Source of the DNA: Streptomyces clavifer
Lineage (GTDB): Bacteria > Actinomycetota > Actinomycetes > Streptomycetales > Streptomycetaceae
Direction: 5' to 3'
DNA: 64,000 nt
Assembly: GCA_014651175.1 (NCBI GenBank)
Contig: BMWJ01000003.1
Span: 310,001 to 374,000 of the forward strand
Positions 1-10,985 of the stretch are shown here, piece by piece (the first letter of the stretch is position 1; the number at the start of each line of letters is the position of its first letter). The notes under the pieces were generated by a model, which saw only the letters and a list, made by a program, of their open reading frames with translations, was not told the origin of the DNA and searched no databases. The translations under genes were made by a program, and so were the position numbers.

Positions 1-2090
1 GTCTCCGTGACGAACGGGACGATCGGGTGCAGCAGGCGCAGCGTGACGTCCAGGACCTCGCCGAGGACCCGGGCGGACACCTTCGCCTGGTCACCGCCCG
101 CGAAGAACGTCGTCTTCGACAGCTCGACGTACCAGTCGAAGACCTCGTCCCACGCGAAGTGGTAGAGGGCGTCACTGAGCTTGGCGAACTGGAAGTCCTC
201 GTAGAACGCGTCGACGTCGGCGACGGTCTTGTTCAGCCGGGACAGGATCCACCGGTCGGTGGCCGAGAGCTGCTCGACGGGCGGGAGCGCACCCTCGACC
301 GTCGCGCCGTTCATCATCGCGAAGCGGGTCGCGTTCCAGATCTTGTTGGCGAAGTTGCGGGAGGCCTGGACCCAGTCCTCGCCGATCGGCACGTCGGTAC
401 CGGGGTTGGCACCCCTGGCCAGGGTGAAGCGGACGGCGTCGGAGCCGTACGTGTCCATCCAGTCCAGCGGGTCGACGACGTTGCCGAAGGACTTCGACAT
501 CTTCTTGCCGCGCTCGTCGCGGACGAGGCCCGTGAGGGCGATCGTCTTGAACGGGACCTCGCCGTCCATGACGTACAGACCGAACATCATCATCCGGGCG
601 ACCCAGAAGAAGATGATGTCGTGGCCGGTGAGCAGGACGTCGGTCGGATAGAACTTCTTGAGGTCCGGGGTCTCCTCGGGCCAGCCGAGTGTGGAGAACG
701 GCCACAGGCCGGAGGAGAACCAGGTGTCCAGGACGTCGGTGTCCTGGGTCCAGCCCTCGCCGGTGGGCGGCTGCTCGTCCGGGCCGACGCAGACGACCTC
801 GCCGTCGGGGCCGTACCAGACGGGGATGCGGTGGCCCCACCAGAGCTGGCGGGAGATGCACCAGTCGCGGAGGTTGTCGACCCAGTCGAAGTACCGCTGC
901 TCCATCTCCTTGGGATGGATCGCGACCCGGCCGTCGCGGACCGCGTCACCGGCGGCCTTCGCGAGGGTCTCGACCTTGACCCACCACTGGAGCGAGAGCC
1001 GCGGTTCGACCGTCGTGCGGCAGCGGGAGCAGTGGCCGACGGAGTGGACGTACGGGCGCTTCTCCGCGACGATCCGGCCCTGGCCGCGCAGGGCGCCGAC
1101 GATGGCTGAGCGGGCCTCGAAGCGGTCGAGTCCCTCGAACGGGCCGGGGACGGTGATGACGCCCCGCTCGTCCATGACGGTCATCGACTCGAGCCCGTGC
1201 CGCTGACCGATCGCGAAGTCGTTCGGGTCGTGGGCGGGGGTCACCTTGACCGCGCCGGTGCCGAACTCCGGGTCGACGTGCGTGTCCGCGACGACCGGGA
1301 TGGTGCGGTCGGTGAGCGGCAGCTTGATGCGCCGGCCGATGAGGTGGGCGTACCGCTCGTCGTCGGGGTGGACCGCGACGGCGGTGTCACCGAGCATCGT
1401 CTCGGCGCGGGTGGTGGCGACGACGAGCGTGTCGTCGCCCTCGCCGTACGTGATGGAGACGAGCTCGCCATCGTCGTCCTGGTAGTCGACCTCGATGTCG
1501 GAGATGGCCGTCAGACAGCGCGGGCACCAGTTGATGATGCGCTCGGCGCGGTAGATCAGCTCGTCGTCGTACATCTTCTTGAAGACGGTCTGGACGGCGG
1601 CGGAGAGGCCCTCGTCCATGGTGAAGCGCTCACGGGACCAGTCGACGCCGTCACCGAGGCGGCGCATCTGCCCGAGGATCTTGCCGCCGTACTCCTCCTT
1701 CCACTGCCAGACGCGGTCGACGAACTCCTCGCGCCCCAGGTCGTGGCGGGACTTGCCCTCCTCGCCGAGCTGCTGCTCGACCTTGTTCTGGGTGGCGATG
1801 CCGGCGTGGTCCATGCCGGGCAGCCACAGCGCCTCGTACCCCTGCATCCGCTTGCGGCGGGTGAGGGCGTCCATGAGCGTGTGCTGGAAGGCGTGGCCCA
1901 GGTGGAGGGAACCGGTGACGTTGGGCGGCGGGATGACGATCGTGTAGGGAGGCTTCTCGCTCTCCGGGTCGGCCGTGAAGTAACCGCGCTCCACCCAGCG
2001 CTCGTACAGCTTCCCCTCTACCTCGGCCGGCGCGTACTGGGTCGGCAGTTCGGGGGTGCTGGCTGGCTGCTGCGAAGGGTTCTCGGTCAC
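1..2090 (-). CDS. valS: Valyl-tRNA synthetase (5' part; 3' end outside window)
   Basis: Cytoplasmic class I aminoacyl-tRNA synthetase that charges tRNA-Val. About 696 residues are visible; the C-terminal anticodon-binding end and coiled coil lie beyond base 1. The GTG at 2090 gives an N-terminus starting MTENPSQQ, followed by the synthetase opening [16 protein letters not shown]. The HIGH signature is HLGH at residues 63-66 and KMSKS is at about 530-534, with the CP1 editing insertion ([17 protein letters not shown]) between them. The gene is divergent from the Pro-rich membrane protein at 2228. The identification is secure; only the exact start is inferred. Confidence 0.97.
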   Translation of the reverse strand, partial: MTENPSQQPASTPELPTQYAPAEVEGKLYERWVERGYFTADPESEKPPYTIVIPPPNVTGSLHLGHAFQHTLMDALTRRKRMQGYEALWLPGMDHAGIATQNKVEQQLGEEGKSRHDLGREEFVDRVWQWKEEYGGKILGQMRRLGDGVDWSRERFTMDEGLSAAVQTVFKKMYDDELIYRAERIINWCPRCLTAISDIEVDYQDDDGELVSITYGEGDDTLVVATTRAETMLGDTAVAVHPDDERYAHLIGRRIKLPLTDRTIPVVADTHVDPEFGTGAVKVTPAHDPNDFAIGQRHGLESMTVMDERGVITVPGPFEGLDRFEARSAIVGALRGQGRIVAEKRPYVHSVGHCSRCRTTVEPRLSLQWWVKVETLAKAAGDAVRDGRVAIHPKEMEQRYFDWVDNLRDWCISRQLWWGHRIPVWYGPDGEVVCVGPDEQPPTGEGWTQDTDVLDTWFSSGLWPFSTLGWPEETPDLKKFYPTDVLLTGHDIIFFWVARMMMFGLYVMDGEVPFKTIALTGLVRDERGKKMSKSFGNVVDPLDWMDTYGSDAVRFTLARGANPGTDVPIGEDWVQASRNFANKIWNATRFAMMNGATVEGALPPVEQLSATDRWILSRLNKTVADVDAFYEDFQFAKLSDALYHFAWDEVFDWYVELSKTTFFAGGDQAKVSARVLGEVLDVTLRLLHPIVPFVTE

Positions 2091-2227
2091 GCGCCACAGT
2101 TTAGGCCCGTCACAGTCCTGCACTGAAACCGGTTTGTTCAGTAACGGTGTGCGGCCCGATACCCCATGTCAGGGCTGCTTCCGTCAGGATGTTCGCAACG
2201 CATAAGCATTCTGGAGGGGACAGCCCA

Positions 2228-3220
2228 ATGAGCTACAACCAGCCGGGCCCGTACGGCAGCCAGCCGCCGCAGGGCCAGCCCGGACCGTACGGCCAGCAGC
2301 CGGGCCCGTACGGCGGCCCGCCGCCGCAGGGCCAGCCGCAGGGCCAGCCCGGGTACGGCTACCCGCAGCAGGCCCCCCAGGGCGTCCCGCCGCAGCAGCC
2401 CCCGCAGCCGGGCTACGGCTACCCGCAGGGGCAGCAGCCGGGCCCGTACGGCCAGCAGCCGCCCACGCCCCCGTACGGCGGCCAGCAGGCGTATCCCGGC
2501 ATGCCTCCGCAGCCGGGCACCCCGAAGAAGAAGACCGGCCTGATCATCGGCGCGGCCGTGGTGGCGCTGGCGGTCGTCGCGGGCGGGGTGTACTTCCTGA
2601 CCTCGGGCGGCAGCAGCAACAGCGACGTGGCCGACTCCACCAAGGGCTACAAGCTGACGCCGGCCGCCTCGGTGGACGACTACAAGCAGGACACCACCGG
2701 CACGACGCCCTCGAAGCCCTTGACGGGCAAGGACAAGGCCGAGGCCGAGGCCATGGGGATCAAGAACCCCAACCAGGTGACCGCCCAGTACGCGAGCGGT
2801 GGCGCCGAGAATCCGCTGACCATGAAGCGGCTGCTCCTGACCGGCTTCTGGGGTGAGGTCACCGACCCCGCGAAGGTCGTCGACGGTGCGTTCCGGAACG
2901 CCGAGCTGGAGATGGCGAAGGGCGAGGACAGCGAGAACGTCTCGCTCGTCGGTAGTCCCGAAGCCGTCAAGCCCGCGGGGTTCGACGGGGCGCTGATGAA
3001 GTGCCAGAGCCTCAAGATGGTCAACGACGAAGCCGACGGGTCGGTGGAGAAGGGGCCCAAGGAGATCACCACGCCGGTGTGCGTGTGGACCGACTACAGC
3101 ACGGTCGGCATCGTCGTGGGCATGGACGTCGGCGCGATGATGACCAACAAGTCGATGCCGCAGAAGGACGTGGCGGCCCTCGCCGCCAAGCTCTACAACA
3201 CCTCGCGCACCAAGGTCTGA
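2228..3220 (+). CDS. Pro/Gln/Gly-rich single-pass membrane protein, unknown function
   Basis: A 330-residue protein. Residues 1-100 are low complexity, with repeated PYG, QPP and GQP units, and are probably cytoplasmic. One hydrophobic segment follows at about 103-125 (GLIIGAAVVALAVVAGGVYF), then an extracytoplasmic domain of about 200 residues that I do not recognise. The ATG at 2228 is preceded by a strong GGAGGGG at 2211-2217, which favours it over an upstream in-frame ATG at 2147. This layout (disordered Pro-rich N-tail, one TM, small outer domain) is common among actinobacterial surface proteins. A hairpin terminator follows and separates it from convergent clpX. No function can be assigned. 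Confidence 0.9.
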   Translation: MSYNQPGPYGSQPPQGQPGPYGQQPGPYGGPPPQGQPQGQPGYGYPQQAPQGVPPQQPPQPGYGYPQGQQPGPYGQQPPTPPYGGQQAYPGMPPQPGTPKKKTGLIIGAAVVALAVVAGGVYFLTSGGSSNSDVADSTKGYKLTPAASVDDYKQDTTGTTPSKPLTGKDKAEAEAMGIKNPNQVTAQYASGGAENPLTMKRLLLTGFWGEVTDPAKVVDGAFRNAELEMAKGEDSENVSLVGSPEAVKPAGFDGALMKCQSLKMVNDEADGSVEKGPKEITTPVCVWTDYSTVGIVVGMDVGAMMTNKSMPQKDVAALAAKLYNTSRTKV

Positions 3221-3243
3221 CCAGCCAGCCGCACCGCACACGC

Positions 3244-3280
3244 CGAAGGGGCGCCCTGCCAGTGGCAGGGCGCCCCTTCG
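3244..3280. terminator. Bidirectional hairpin terminator between the membrane protein and clpX
   Basis: A perfect 17-bp inverted repeat with a 3-nt loop (arms 3244-3260 and 3264-3280) lies between two convergent stop codons (3220 and 3298). It has no U-tract, as is usual in Streptomyces. The outer sequence GAAGGGGCGCCC recurs in other terminators of this window. Confidence 0.85.
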
Positions 3281-3297
3281 CGTACGTGTCGCCCGCG

Positions 3298-4599
<1,302 letters not shown>

Positions 4600-4755
4600 G
4601 AGGTGCTTCCCCTTCGCCTGGGAGCAGCCTGGTTCAGCGGCTCCTGGTGCTTCTCTCCGACGGTACCTTGCCTGGCCCCCCGTTCGGGCCCCCCTTGGCA
4701 CGGTTCACACGGCCGGGGCCGTACTAACGGAATGTGCCAAGGGGAAAGACCGACG

Positions 4756-5439
4756 TCAGACGGACGCGCCGGCTGTGGTCTTGCGGGTGGACACGATCTG
4801 GTCCACCAGACCGTACGCCAGTGCGTCGTCGGCCGTAAGGATCTTGTCGCGCTCGATGTCCTCGCTGATCTTCTCCAGCGGGGTGGTGGAGTGCTTGGCC
4901 AGCATCTCCTCGAGCTGGGTGCGCATGCGCAGGATCTCGTTGGCCGCGATCTCCAGGTCGGAGAGCTGCTCACGGCCGGTCTGCGAGGACGGCTGGTGGA
5001 TCAGCACACGGGCGTGCGGGAGCGCCATGCGCTTGCCCGGGGTGCCCGCGGCCAGCAGGACGGCGGCGGCGGAGGCCGCCTGGCCCATGCAGACCGTCTG
5101 GATGTCCGGCTTCACGAACTGCATCGTGTCGTAGATCGCGGTGAGCGCGGTGAACGAGCCGCCGGGGCTGTTGATGTAGATCGAGATGTCGCGGTCCGGG
5201 TCCATGGACTCCAGGCACAGCAGCTGCGCCATGACGTCGTTGGCCGAGGCGTCGTCGATCTGCACACCGAGGAAGATCACGCGCTCCTCGAAGAGCTTCG
5301 CGTACGGGTCGTACTCGCGCACACCCTGCGAGGTGCGCTCCACGAAGCGCGGGACGACGTAGCGGTTGTCCACCTGCGGGCCGGTGTAGAGGCCGCTCGC
5401 GGAGGCGCCGGGGAAGTTGTTCATGTGGGTGTTCACCAT
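4756..5439 (-). CDS. clpP2: ATP-dependent Clp protease proteolytic subunit 2
   Basis: Serine peptidase subunit. Counting from the ATG at 5439 (227 residues), Ser123 in GQAASAAA and His148 in LIHQP are the catalytic pair, and the NSPGGS turn is at 90-95. The second ATG at 5424 (MNNFPG) is an alternative start; an AGG lies just upstream of the first, so the choice is uncertain by five residues. The start is 88 bp downstream of the clpP1 stop. In Streptomyces ClpP1 and ClpP2 are co-transcribed under ClgR; both subunits here have intact active sites. Confidence 0.95.
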   Translation of the reverse strand: MVNTHMNNFPGASASGLYTGPQVDNRYVVPRFVERTSQGVREYDPYAKLFEERVIFLGVQIDDASANDVMAQLLCLESMDPDRDISIYINSPGGSFTALTAIYDTMQFVKPDIQTVCMGQAASAAAVLLAAGTPGKRMALPHARVLIHQPSSQTGREQLSDLEIAANEILRMRTQLEEMLAKHSTTPLEKISEDIERDKILTADDALAYGLVDQIVSTRKTTAGASV

Positions 5440-5527
5440 CCTGGTGGCGTATCTGTGGGCTGGGAGTCTCGGCGTACGGGTGGCGTACGAGAGGGTGCGG
5501 CGTGGTGCCGGTCCGGGTGGGCCCGGA

Positions 5528-6145
5528 TCAGGCGCCGGTGCCGCCGCCGCCCGGGATGCCCGACGCGACCGTGATGATCTCGTCGATGAGGCCGTAGTCC
5601 TTGGCCTCCTCCGCCGTGTACCAACGGTCACGGTCGCCGTCGCGGATGATCGTCTCCACGGTCTGGCCGGAGTGGTGGGCGGTGATCTCGGCCATCCGCG
5701 TCTTCGTGCGGAGCAGGTACTGCGCCTGGATCTTGATGTCCGAGGCGGTACCGCCGATGCCGGCCGAACCCTGGTGCATGAGGATGTCGGTGTTCGGGAG
5801 CGCGAAGCGCTTGCCCGCCGTGCCACCGGTGAGCAGGAACTGGCCCATCGAGGCCGCCATGCCCATGCCGATGGTGACCACGTCGTTCGGGATGTACTGC
5901 ATGGTGTCGTAGACCGCCATGCCTGCCGTCACCGAGCCGCCGGGGCTGTTGATGTAGAGGTAGATGTCCTTGTCCGGGTCGGCGGCAAGGAGCAGAAGCT
6001 GTGCGGTGATCTTGTTGGCGATGTCATCGTCGACCTGCTGACCGAGGAAGATGATGCGCTCGCCGAGCAGTCGGCTGTAGACCTGGTCACCGAGGCCTCC
6101 ACCGAGGGACGGCTCTCCGGCGGCGTAGGGCATCAGATTCGTCAC
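5528..6145 (-). CDS. clpP1: ATP-dependent Clp protease proteolytic subunit 1
   Basis: A 205-residue serine peptidase. Ser99 (GMAASMGQ) and His124 (MHQG) are catalytic, and the NSPGGS turn is at 66-71. The GTG at 6145 is preceded by GGTGG. It is the first gene of the clpP1-clpP2 pair and has a short Gly-rich C-tail. A sequence matching the ClgR operator lies 134 bp upstream (6279-6292), consistent with the induction of this operon by ClgR known in Streptomyces. The neighbouring chaperone tig and the unfoldase clpX make this a protein quality-control group. Confidence 0.96.
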   Translation of the reverse strand: MTNLMPYAAGEPSLGGGLGDQVYSRLLGERIIFLGQQVDDDIANKITAQLLLLAADPDKDIYLYINSPGGSVTAGMAVYDTMQYIPNDVVTIGMGMAASMGQFLLTGGTAGKRFALPNTDILMHQGSAGIGGTASDIKIQAQYLLRTKTRMAEITAHHSGQTVETIIRDGDRDRWYTAEEAKDYGLIDEIITVASGIPGGGGTGA

Positions 6146-6278
6146 GTATCCACCTGCTCGTCTCTGACGGCTCCGGCCGTCTCAGCGTCTTCGTACCGGG
6201 TGGGCCGGGACTACCCGACCCTTCCTCTTCATGGACCCTAACGCGCAGGTGGGACAACGCCATCCCGCTTCCCCAACT

Positions 6279-6292
6279 GTTCGCTGGGAGCG
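6279..6292. promoter_or_regulatory. ClgR-like operator upstream of clpP1
   Basis: GTTCGCTGGGAGCG fits the pattern GTTCGC-N5-GCG that I remember for ClgR operators of Streptomyces clp and lon genes. It lies in the clpP1 upstream region, 134 bp before the start codon. The match is exact at all nine fixed positions; the assignment rests on motif plus context. Confidence 0.65.
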
Positions 6293-6342
6293 CAAGGTCA
6301 GCAGTCCGCACAAGGGTTCCTGGGCGGCGCGGGGCCGATACG

Positions 6343-6381
6343 ACGACGGGCTCCGGACGCGATACGTCCGGAGCCCGTCGT
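6343..6381. terminator. Hairpin terminator downstream of tig
   Basis: A perfect 17-bp inverted repeat with a 5-nt loop (arms 6343-6359 and 6365-6381) starts about 30 bp past the tig stop codon, in front of the clpP1 upstream region. It should separate tig transcription from the clpP operon. Confidence 0.85.
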
Positions 6382-6411
6382 GCGAATCGGATCAGCCGAT
6401 CAGAACGAGGC

Positions 6412-7848
6412 TCAGGCCTCGTTCTTCTCGTCGGCCTTCTTCTCGTCGGCCTTCTTCTCGTCGGCCTTCGTCTCGTCGGCAGCGGCCTCGGTGGTGTCCT
6501 CGGCTGCGGCCTCGACCGCCTCGGCGGCCTCGTCCTCGTCGTCCTCGAGCTCGACGAGCTCACCGTTGGTGTCGACGACCTTGGCGGCCTCGACGACCAC
6601 GGCGAGCGCCTTGCCGCGGGCGACCTCGCCGACGAGCATCGGCACCTGGCCGCCTTCGACGACGGCCTGGGCGAACTGGTCGGGGCTCATGCCGGAGGAC
6701 TGCGCACGCCGCATGAGGTGCTCGGTGAGCTCCTCCTGGTTGACGTTGAGCTTCTCCTTGTTGACGAGCTCGTCAAGGATGAACTGGGTCTTGATGCCCT
6801 TGACGGCCTGCTCGGAGGTCTCCGCCTCGAACTCCTCGAGCGTCTTGCCCTGGATCTCCAGGTACTTCTCGAGGTCGAGACCCATCTGGCCGAGCTGGTG
6901 GTGCTCGAGGTTGTGCTTGCGGGTCTGGACCTCGTCCGCGAGGAGCTTCTCGGGGATCGGGACCTCGGCCAGCTTCAGGAGCTCGTCGAGGACGCGCTCC
7001 TGGGCCTGCGTGGCCTGGTCGTACTGCTTGGTGTTCTCGAGGCGCTTGCGGCTGTCCTCGCGGAGCTCGGCGAGCGTGTCGAACTCGCTCGCCATCTGCG
7101 CGAAGTCGTCGTCCAGCTCAGGCAGTTCGCGGGAGGCGACGGCGGTGACCTTGACGGTGACCTCCGCTTCCTTGCCCTCGGCGGAGCCGCCCTTCAGCTC
7201 GGAGGTGAAGGTGGCCTCGCCACCGGCCTCCAGGCCGGTCACGGCCTCGTCGATGCCCTCGAGGAGCTCGCCGGAACCGATGGTGTACGAGACACCGGCG
7301 GCCACGCCGTCCTCCAGGACCTCTCCGTCGACCTTGGCCTCCAGGTCGATCGTCACGATGTCGCCCTCGGCGGCAGCGCGCTCGACCGGGTTCGTGGAGG
7401 CGAAGCGCTCGCGCAGCTGCTCCACGGCCTTGTCGACGTCCTCTTCGGTGACCTCGAGTGCGTCCACGGTGACCTCGATGCCGGAGTAGTCCGGGATCGT
7501 GATCTCGGGACGGACATCCACCTCGGCGGTGAAGGCCAGCAGCTCGCCGTCCTTGAGTTCGGTGATGTCAACCTCGGGCTGGCCCAGAACGTTGAGCTCG
7601 CCCTCGTTGACAGCCTCGGTGTAGAACTTCGGAAGGGCGTCGTTGACGGCCTCCTCCAGCACAGCACCACGGCCGAACCGCTGGTCGATGACGCGGTTGG
7701 GGATCTTGCCCTTACGGAAGCCCTTCACCGTGACCTGCTGGTTGATCTTCTTGTACGCCGCGTCGAGGCTGTCCTTGAGCTCCTCGAAGGGCACCTCGAT
7801 GCTGAGCCGAACCCGAGTCGGGTTCAGGGTCTCCACGGCGCTCTTCAC
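6412..7848 (-). CDS. tig: Trigger factor (ribosome-associated chaperone, peptidyl-prolyl isomerase)
   Basis: Binds nascent chains at the ribosome exit and isomerises prolyl bonds. The protein has 478 residues. The N-terminal ribosome-binding domain carries the signature GFRKGKIP near 44-51, then an FKBP-type domain ([14 protein letters not shown]) and the helical C-terminal domain. The GTG at 7848 follows AAGGAG. The tail, about 45 residues, is acidic low complexity and ends in three KADEK repeats. The gene follows tRNA-Pro on the same strand and precedes the clp genes. Confidence 0.96.
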   Translation of the reverse strand: MKSAVETLNPTRVRLSIEVPFEELKDSLDAAYKKINQQVTVKGFRKGKIPNRVIDQRFGRGAVLEEAVNDALPKFYTEAVNEGELNVLGQPEVDITELKDGELLAFTAEVDVRPEITIPDYSGIEVTVDALEVTEEDVDKAVEQLRERFASTNPVERAAAEGDIVTIDLEAKVDGEVLEDGVAAGVSYTIGSGELLEGIDEAVTGLEAGGEATFTSELKGGSAEGKEAEVTVKVTAVASRELPELDDDFAQMASEFDTLAELREDSRKRLENTKQYDQATQAQERVLDELLKLAEVPIPEKLLADEVQTRKHNLEHHQLGQMGLDLEKYLEIQGKTLEEFEAETSEQAVKGIKTQFILDELVNKEKLNVNQEELTEHLMRRAQSSGMSPDQFAQAVVEGGQVPMLVGEVARGKALAVVVEAAKVVDTNGELVELEDDEDEAAEAVEAAAEDTTEAAADETKADEKKADEKKADEKNEA

Positions 7849-8011
7849 GGTTCGGTCTCCTTGGTGGCTGACTTCTTGGGGTTCTGCTGGACCGCCGAGA
7901 GGCGGCTTCGCGGATCGAGCCCGGTACATCAGACACACGGGCACGCATTTTGCATAGTAACGGCAAGCGGGACGACTCCCACAACGCGATCTTGCCGAAC
8001 GATCCTGCTGG

Positions 8012-8088
8012 TGGTCGGGGTGGCCGGATTCGAACCGACGACCTTCCGCTCCCAAAGCGGACGCGCTACCAAGCTGCGCCACACCCCG
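8012..8088 (-). tRNA. tRNA-Pro(TGG)
   Basis: A full cloverleaf can be folded: acceptor CGGGGTG/CACCCCG, D-arm GCGC/GCGC, anticodon stem TCCGC/GCGGA with loop TTTGGGA (anticodon TGG), and T-arm GTCGG-TTCGAAT-CCGGC. The discriminator A and an encoded CCA follow, and CCA is included in the coordinates (8015-8088 without it). Confidence 0.97.
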
Positions 8089-8255
8089 TCGGTGCGACAC
8101 GTAGGGTACATGCCGACAAGCCGTGCGTCGGACGCTTTTCGCGAAGGGTGGCGAAGACGGTCGCCGGGGCGCACCGATACGGGTGTGCGCGCACCGTCCG
8201 CGACCCGCTACGATGCTGTTCGTGCCGCGGTCCACCGGACTCCGGCGCGTCGCTT

Positions 8256-8329
8256 GCGGGCGTAGCTCAATGGTAGAGCCCTAGTCTTCCAAACTAGCTA
8301 CGCGGGTTCGATTCCCGTCGCCCGCTCCA
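8256..8329 (+). tRNA. tRNA-Gly(TCC)
   Basis: Acceptor GCGGGCG/CGCCCGC, D-arm GCTC/GAGC, anticodon stem TAGT/ACTA with loop CTTCCAA (anticodon TCC), and T-arm GCGGG-TTCGATT-CCCGT. CCA is encoded and included (8256-8326 without it). A TACGAT hexamer at 8209-8214 could be its -10 box. Confidence 0.97.
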
Positions 8330-8334
8330 TGCGT

Positions 8335-8370
8335 GAGCCCGGTCCGACAGTCACTCGTCGAACCGGGCTC
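8335..8370 (+). terminator. Terminator of tRNA-Gly
   Basis: A 9-bp inverted repeat GAGCCCGGT/ACCGGGCTC (8335-8343 and 8362-8370) with a short inner CGAC/GTCG pairing begins 5 bp after the tRNA 3' end. Confidence 0.6.
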
Positions 8371-8489
8371 TTCGCGTTCACCGGTCAGCCGCGCGCGGGC
8401 GCGGCCGGCCCCCGCGGACCGGGCGTGTGCCAGAGGCGGTCAGGAGCTGGTCCGGCTCAGCGGATCGGAGGCCGGTCCGGTCGCGCGGA

Positions 8490-8684
8490 TCAGAAGCTGA
8501 TCTGGTTGATCGTGTCGGCTATCGAGTTCATGAATCTGTTGATCGACGGCGCCATGCCCGTCGATGCCAGGAAGAAGCCGAAGAGCACGGCGACGACCGC
8601 CGGCCCGCCCTTGAGGGACCCGCCGCGGATCAGCACCACCAGGATGATCCCCAGCATCAGCACCACAGACAGTGAAATGGCCAC
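8490..8684 (-). CDS. Small two-TM membrane protein, unknown function
   Basis: A 64-residue protein with two predicted membrane helices (about 3-19 and 28-44) separated by a short basic, Gly-rich loop (IRGGSLKGGPAV), then a polar tail ending DTINQISF. The GTG at 8684 has AGGG about 12 bp upstream, a weak site. Codon use fits the neighbours. The length and topology suggest a conserved actinobacterial membrane peptide, but I do not recognise a named family. Confidence 0.7.
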   Translation of the reverse strand: MAISLSVVLMLGIILVVLIRGGSLKGGPAVVAVLFGFFLASTGMAPSINRFMNSIADTINQISF

Positions 8685-9163
8685 GACTGATCACACCCTT
8701 GGTCGGTCCGCCTTGCCGGCCCGGTGGTGTGCGGCCGAGCACACCCCGTCGCGACCATCGTGCCACCAACTCCCCTGTGGGTGCTGCCGGGTGATGAATC
8801 GAACTGACCGGATCACGCCATCCTCGCGCCCGCGCGCGCCGGGGCGACAACGCGCGCGGGGTGCGCCCACCAAGGGCCCCGCGACCCTCGTCGGCAAAAC
8901 TGTGGACTTCCTGTGCGCGAGGCAGTTCGAATATTGACCACTGTGATCGTTTCCATATCGCCACACTTCGTTCACAGCGTTTCGCCAGGAGTTCATGCGA
9001 CGTAATTCACTCTCCCCAACTGCCCGCCGATATGCACTGTTTAAGGTGGATGAATCACCATGAAACGGTCAGTTCTCGGTGGTTTCATTTTCGAATGGGC
9101 GGGAACACGCAATAACTCTTGAGAGTTTTACGCATGCCAATCGACGGGTCTAAGGTGCCTTAG
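8685..9163. other. 479-bp intergenic region, AT-rich in its second half
   Basis: Bases from about 8930 to 9163 are markedly AT-richer than the flanking genes. They contain a dyad CTAAGGTGCCTTAG (9150-9163) directly against the ATG of the acyltransferase, a second dyad GGTGGATGAATCACC (9045-9059), and a possible 20-codon reading frame at 9060-9122 on the plus strand that follows AAGGTGG. I could not name a regulator. It is probably the promoter and leader of the acyltransferase gene. Confidence 0.5.
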
Positions 9164-10336
9164 ATGTTCAAAGCTCCGAGCGAATTTCAGAGGGCCCCCT
9201 TCCCCGCGGAGACCCGGGAGTCGGAGCCCAGACACGAAGACGCCCCGGCAGCGGCCCGGGCCTCCTCCCCTGCTGTCCCCACCCGCCCCGCTGCCCCCGC
9301 CCGTCCCGCGGCCGACGCTCCGGCGAAGCGGCGTGACGCCTATTTCGACAATGTGAAGTACCTCGCGATCGTGCTGGTCGCCGTGGCCCATGCCTGGGAA
9401 CCGGTGATGGACGGCAGCCGCACCACGCGAGCGCTGTACATGGTCGTGTACACGTTCCACATGCCGGCGTTCATCCTCATCTCGGGGTACTTCTCCCGGT
9501 CCTTCGACATGAGCCCGGCCAAGGTGAAGCGCCTGGTGACCGGGGTCGCCGTGCCCTATGTGCTGTTCGAGACGGCGTATTCGCTGTTCAAGCGGTACGC
9601 CGGCGGTGCGGACGACACACCGATCACCCTGCTCGACCCCCTGTTCCTCACCTGGTTCCTGATCGCGCTGTTCATCTGGCGGGTCACCACGCCGCTGTGG
9701 CAGTCGCTGCGCCACCCGCTGGCGGTCGCCCTGACCATCGCCGTACTGGCCTCGGTGACTCCGGGCATCGGCGACGACCTGGACCTGCAGCGCGTCCTGC
9801 AGCTCCTGCCGTTCTTCGTGCTGGGCCTCCTGCTGAAGCCCGAGCACTTCCGGATGGTGCGGCGGCGCGAGGTGCGACTGCTGTCCCTGCCGCTGCTCGC
9901 GGGAGCACTGCTGTTCGCCTACTGGGCCGCCCCGCGCATGCAGTTGGGCTGGTTCTACCGCAGCAACAGCGCGCAGGAGCTGGGTGCTCCGTGGTGGTCG
10001 GGCGCCGTGATGTCCCTGGCGATGTTCGGGTGCGCCCTGGTCCTCACGATCTGCTTCCTGGCATGGGTGCCGCGCCGTCACCTGTGGTTCACCGCGCTGG
10101 GCGCGGGGACCATCTGCGGCTATCTGCTCCACGGCTTCCTGGTGAAGGGCGCCGGATACTTCGGTCTGTTCGACCGCTACGAGTGGCTCTCGGGACCCGC
10201 CGGACTGGTGGTCGTCTCCCTCGTCGCGGCGGTCGCGGTGACCGCGCTCTGCACCCCGCCGGTCCGGCGCGCGCTGCGTTTCGCCACCGAGCCGGACATG
10301 AACTGGGCATTCCGCAGGGGCGCCACCGAGCGCTGA
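9164..10336 (+). CDS. Acyltransferase family 3 integral membrane protein
   Basis: A 390-residue protein. Residues 1-55 are an Ala/Pro-rich cytoplasmic tail, then about ten membrane helices. The first helix region has RDAYFDNVKYLAIVLVAVAH, the typical start of acyltransferase-3 proteins, with the family's conserved His (VAVAHAWEP). TFHMPAFILISGYF matches the second conserved block. Relatives transfer acetyl or other acyl groups to cell-surface sugars; the acceptor here is unknown. The start codon abuts a perfect dyad that includes its AAGGTG ribosome site. A strong terminator follows. Confidence 0.85.
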   Translation: MFKAPSEFQRAPFPAETRESEPRHEDAPAAARASSPAVPTRPAAPARPAADAPAKRRDAYFDNVKYLAIVLVAVAHAWEPVMDGSRTTRALYMVVYTFHMPAFILISGYFSRSFDMSPAKVKRLVTGVAVPYVLFETAYSLFKRYAGGADDTPITLLDPLFLTWFLIALFIWRVTTPLWQSLRHPLAVALTIAVLASVTPGIGDDLDLQRVLQLLPFFVLGLLLKPEHFRMVRRREVRLLSLPLLAGALLFAYWAAPRMQLGWFYRSNSAQELGAPWWSGAVMSLAMFGCALVLTICFLAWVPRRHLWFTALGAGTICGYLLHGFLVKGAGYFGLFDRYEWLSGPAGLVVVSLVAAVAVTALCTPPVRRALRFATEPDMNWAFRRGATER

Positions 10337-10349
10337 CCCTGTCCGGATC

Positions 10350-10386
10350 GATCCGGTACCGCCCGGCTTCCGGGCGGTACCGGATC
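10350..10386. terminator. Bidirectional terminator between acyltransferase and HD hydrolase
   Basis: A perfect 17-bp inverted repeat with a 3-nt loop (arms 10350-10366 and 10370-10386). Its right arm overlaps the stop codon of the convergent HD gene. Confidence 0.85.
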
Positions 10387-10885
10387 AGTCCGTTTCGGGG
10401 TTGGCCGGATTCAGTTGGTCGGAGGCCGCTTTGCCTCCCGGGAGCCCCAACAGCCCGCGCACCTGCGCATATTTCTCGGTCAGCCGGGTACGGGTGGCCG
10501 GTTCGAGGACCGCGAGACGGTCCGGATCCGCGTTGTGGGCCAGATCCGACTCCTTCACCAGCAGCGCGCCGGGGGTGGCGAGAATCCGCCCGGTGTACGC
10601 GACGAGGTCCTCGCCGTCCCGCTTGGTGACGGCGAGGACCATTTCCTTCACCTCCTGCGGCAGCGCGGCCTCGTCCAGCCACCGCCGGGAGAGCGCGTCG
10701 TCCTCGACCGCGTCGTGCAGCCACGCCGCGGCGATCTGCTCCTCGCTGCCGCCGCGGTCGCTTACGCCTGCGGCGACCGCGGCCAGGTGCTCGGCGTACG
10801 GGCGCCCCGCCTTGTCCCTCTGGTTTCGATGGGCCTCGCGGGCGATCATCTCGACCTGGTCCAGGGTCAGATACGGGGTCGGCAT
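10385..10885 (-). CDS. HD-domain metal-dependent hydrolase, SpoT/MESH1-like
   Basis: A 166-residue protein from the ATG at 10885 (MPTPYLTLDQVEMIAREAH). In-frame ATGs at 10930 and 10948 would add 15-21 poorly conserved residues, so the start is uncertain. The HD fold of RelA/SpoT hydrolases is visible: His33 in YAEHLAAVA, His57-Asp58 in AWLHDAVED, and the late Asp in KESDLAHNAD. There is no synthetase domain. Family members of this size bind Mn2+ and may hydrolyse (p)ppGpp or other nucleotides; the substrate here is not shown by the sequence. It is divergent from the antiporter at 10986. Confidence 0.8.
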   Translation of the reverse strand: MPTPYLTLDQVEMIAREAHRNQRDKAGRPYAEHLAAVAAGVSDRGGSEEQIAAAWLHDAVEDDALSRRWLDEAALPQEVKEMVLAVTKRDGEDLVAYTGRILATPGALLVKESDLAHNADPDRLAVLEPATRTRLTEKYAQVRGLLGLPGGKAASDQLNPANPETD

Positions 10886-10985
10886 GGGGCCGACTGTACG
10901 CCGCGGAGGGTGATTCTTCGAAGGGTCCATAGTTGCAGTGTCAATCATTCGGTAAACTAATTACTGACGGTTCCTTGACACCCTC

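Noticed and set aside
8012-8329. tRNA pair as an integration site for a mobile element
   Set aside because: No integrase, no repeated tRNA 3' end within the window, and flanking genes keep the expected core order.
9045-9163. Possible iron-box (IdeR/DmdR) in the AT-rich leader
   Set aside because: The dyads CTAAGGTGCCTTAG and GGTGGATGAATCACC do not fit the 19-bp iron-box pattern in length or spacing.
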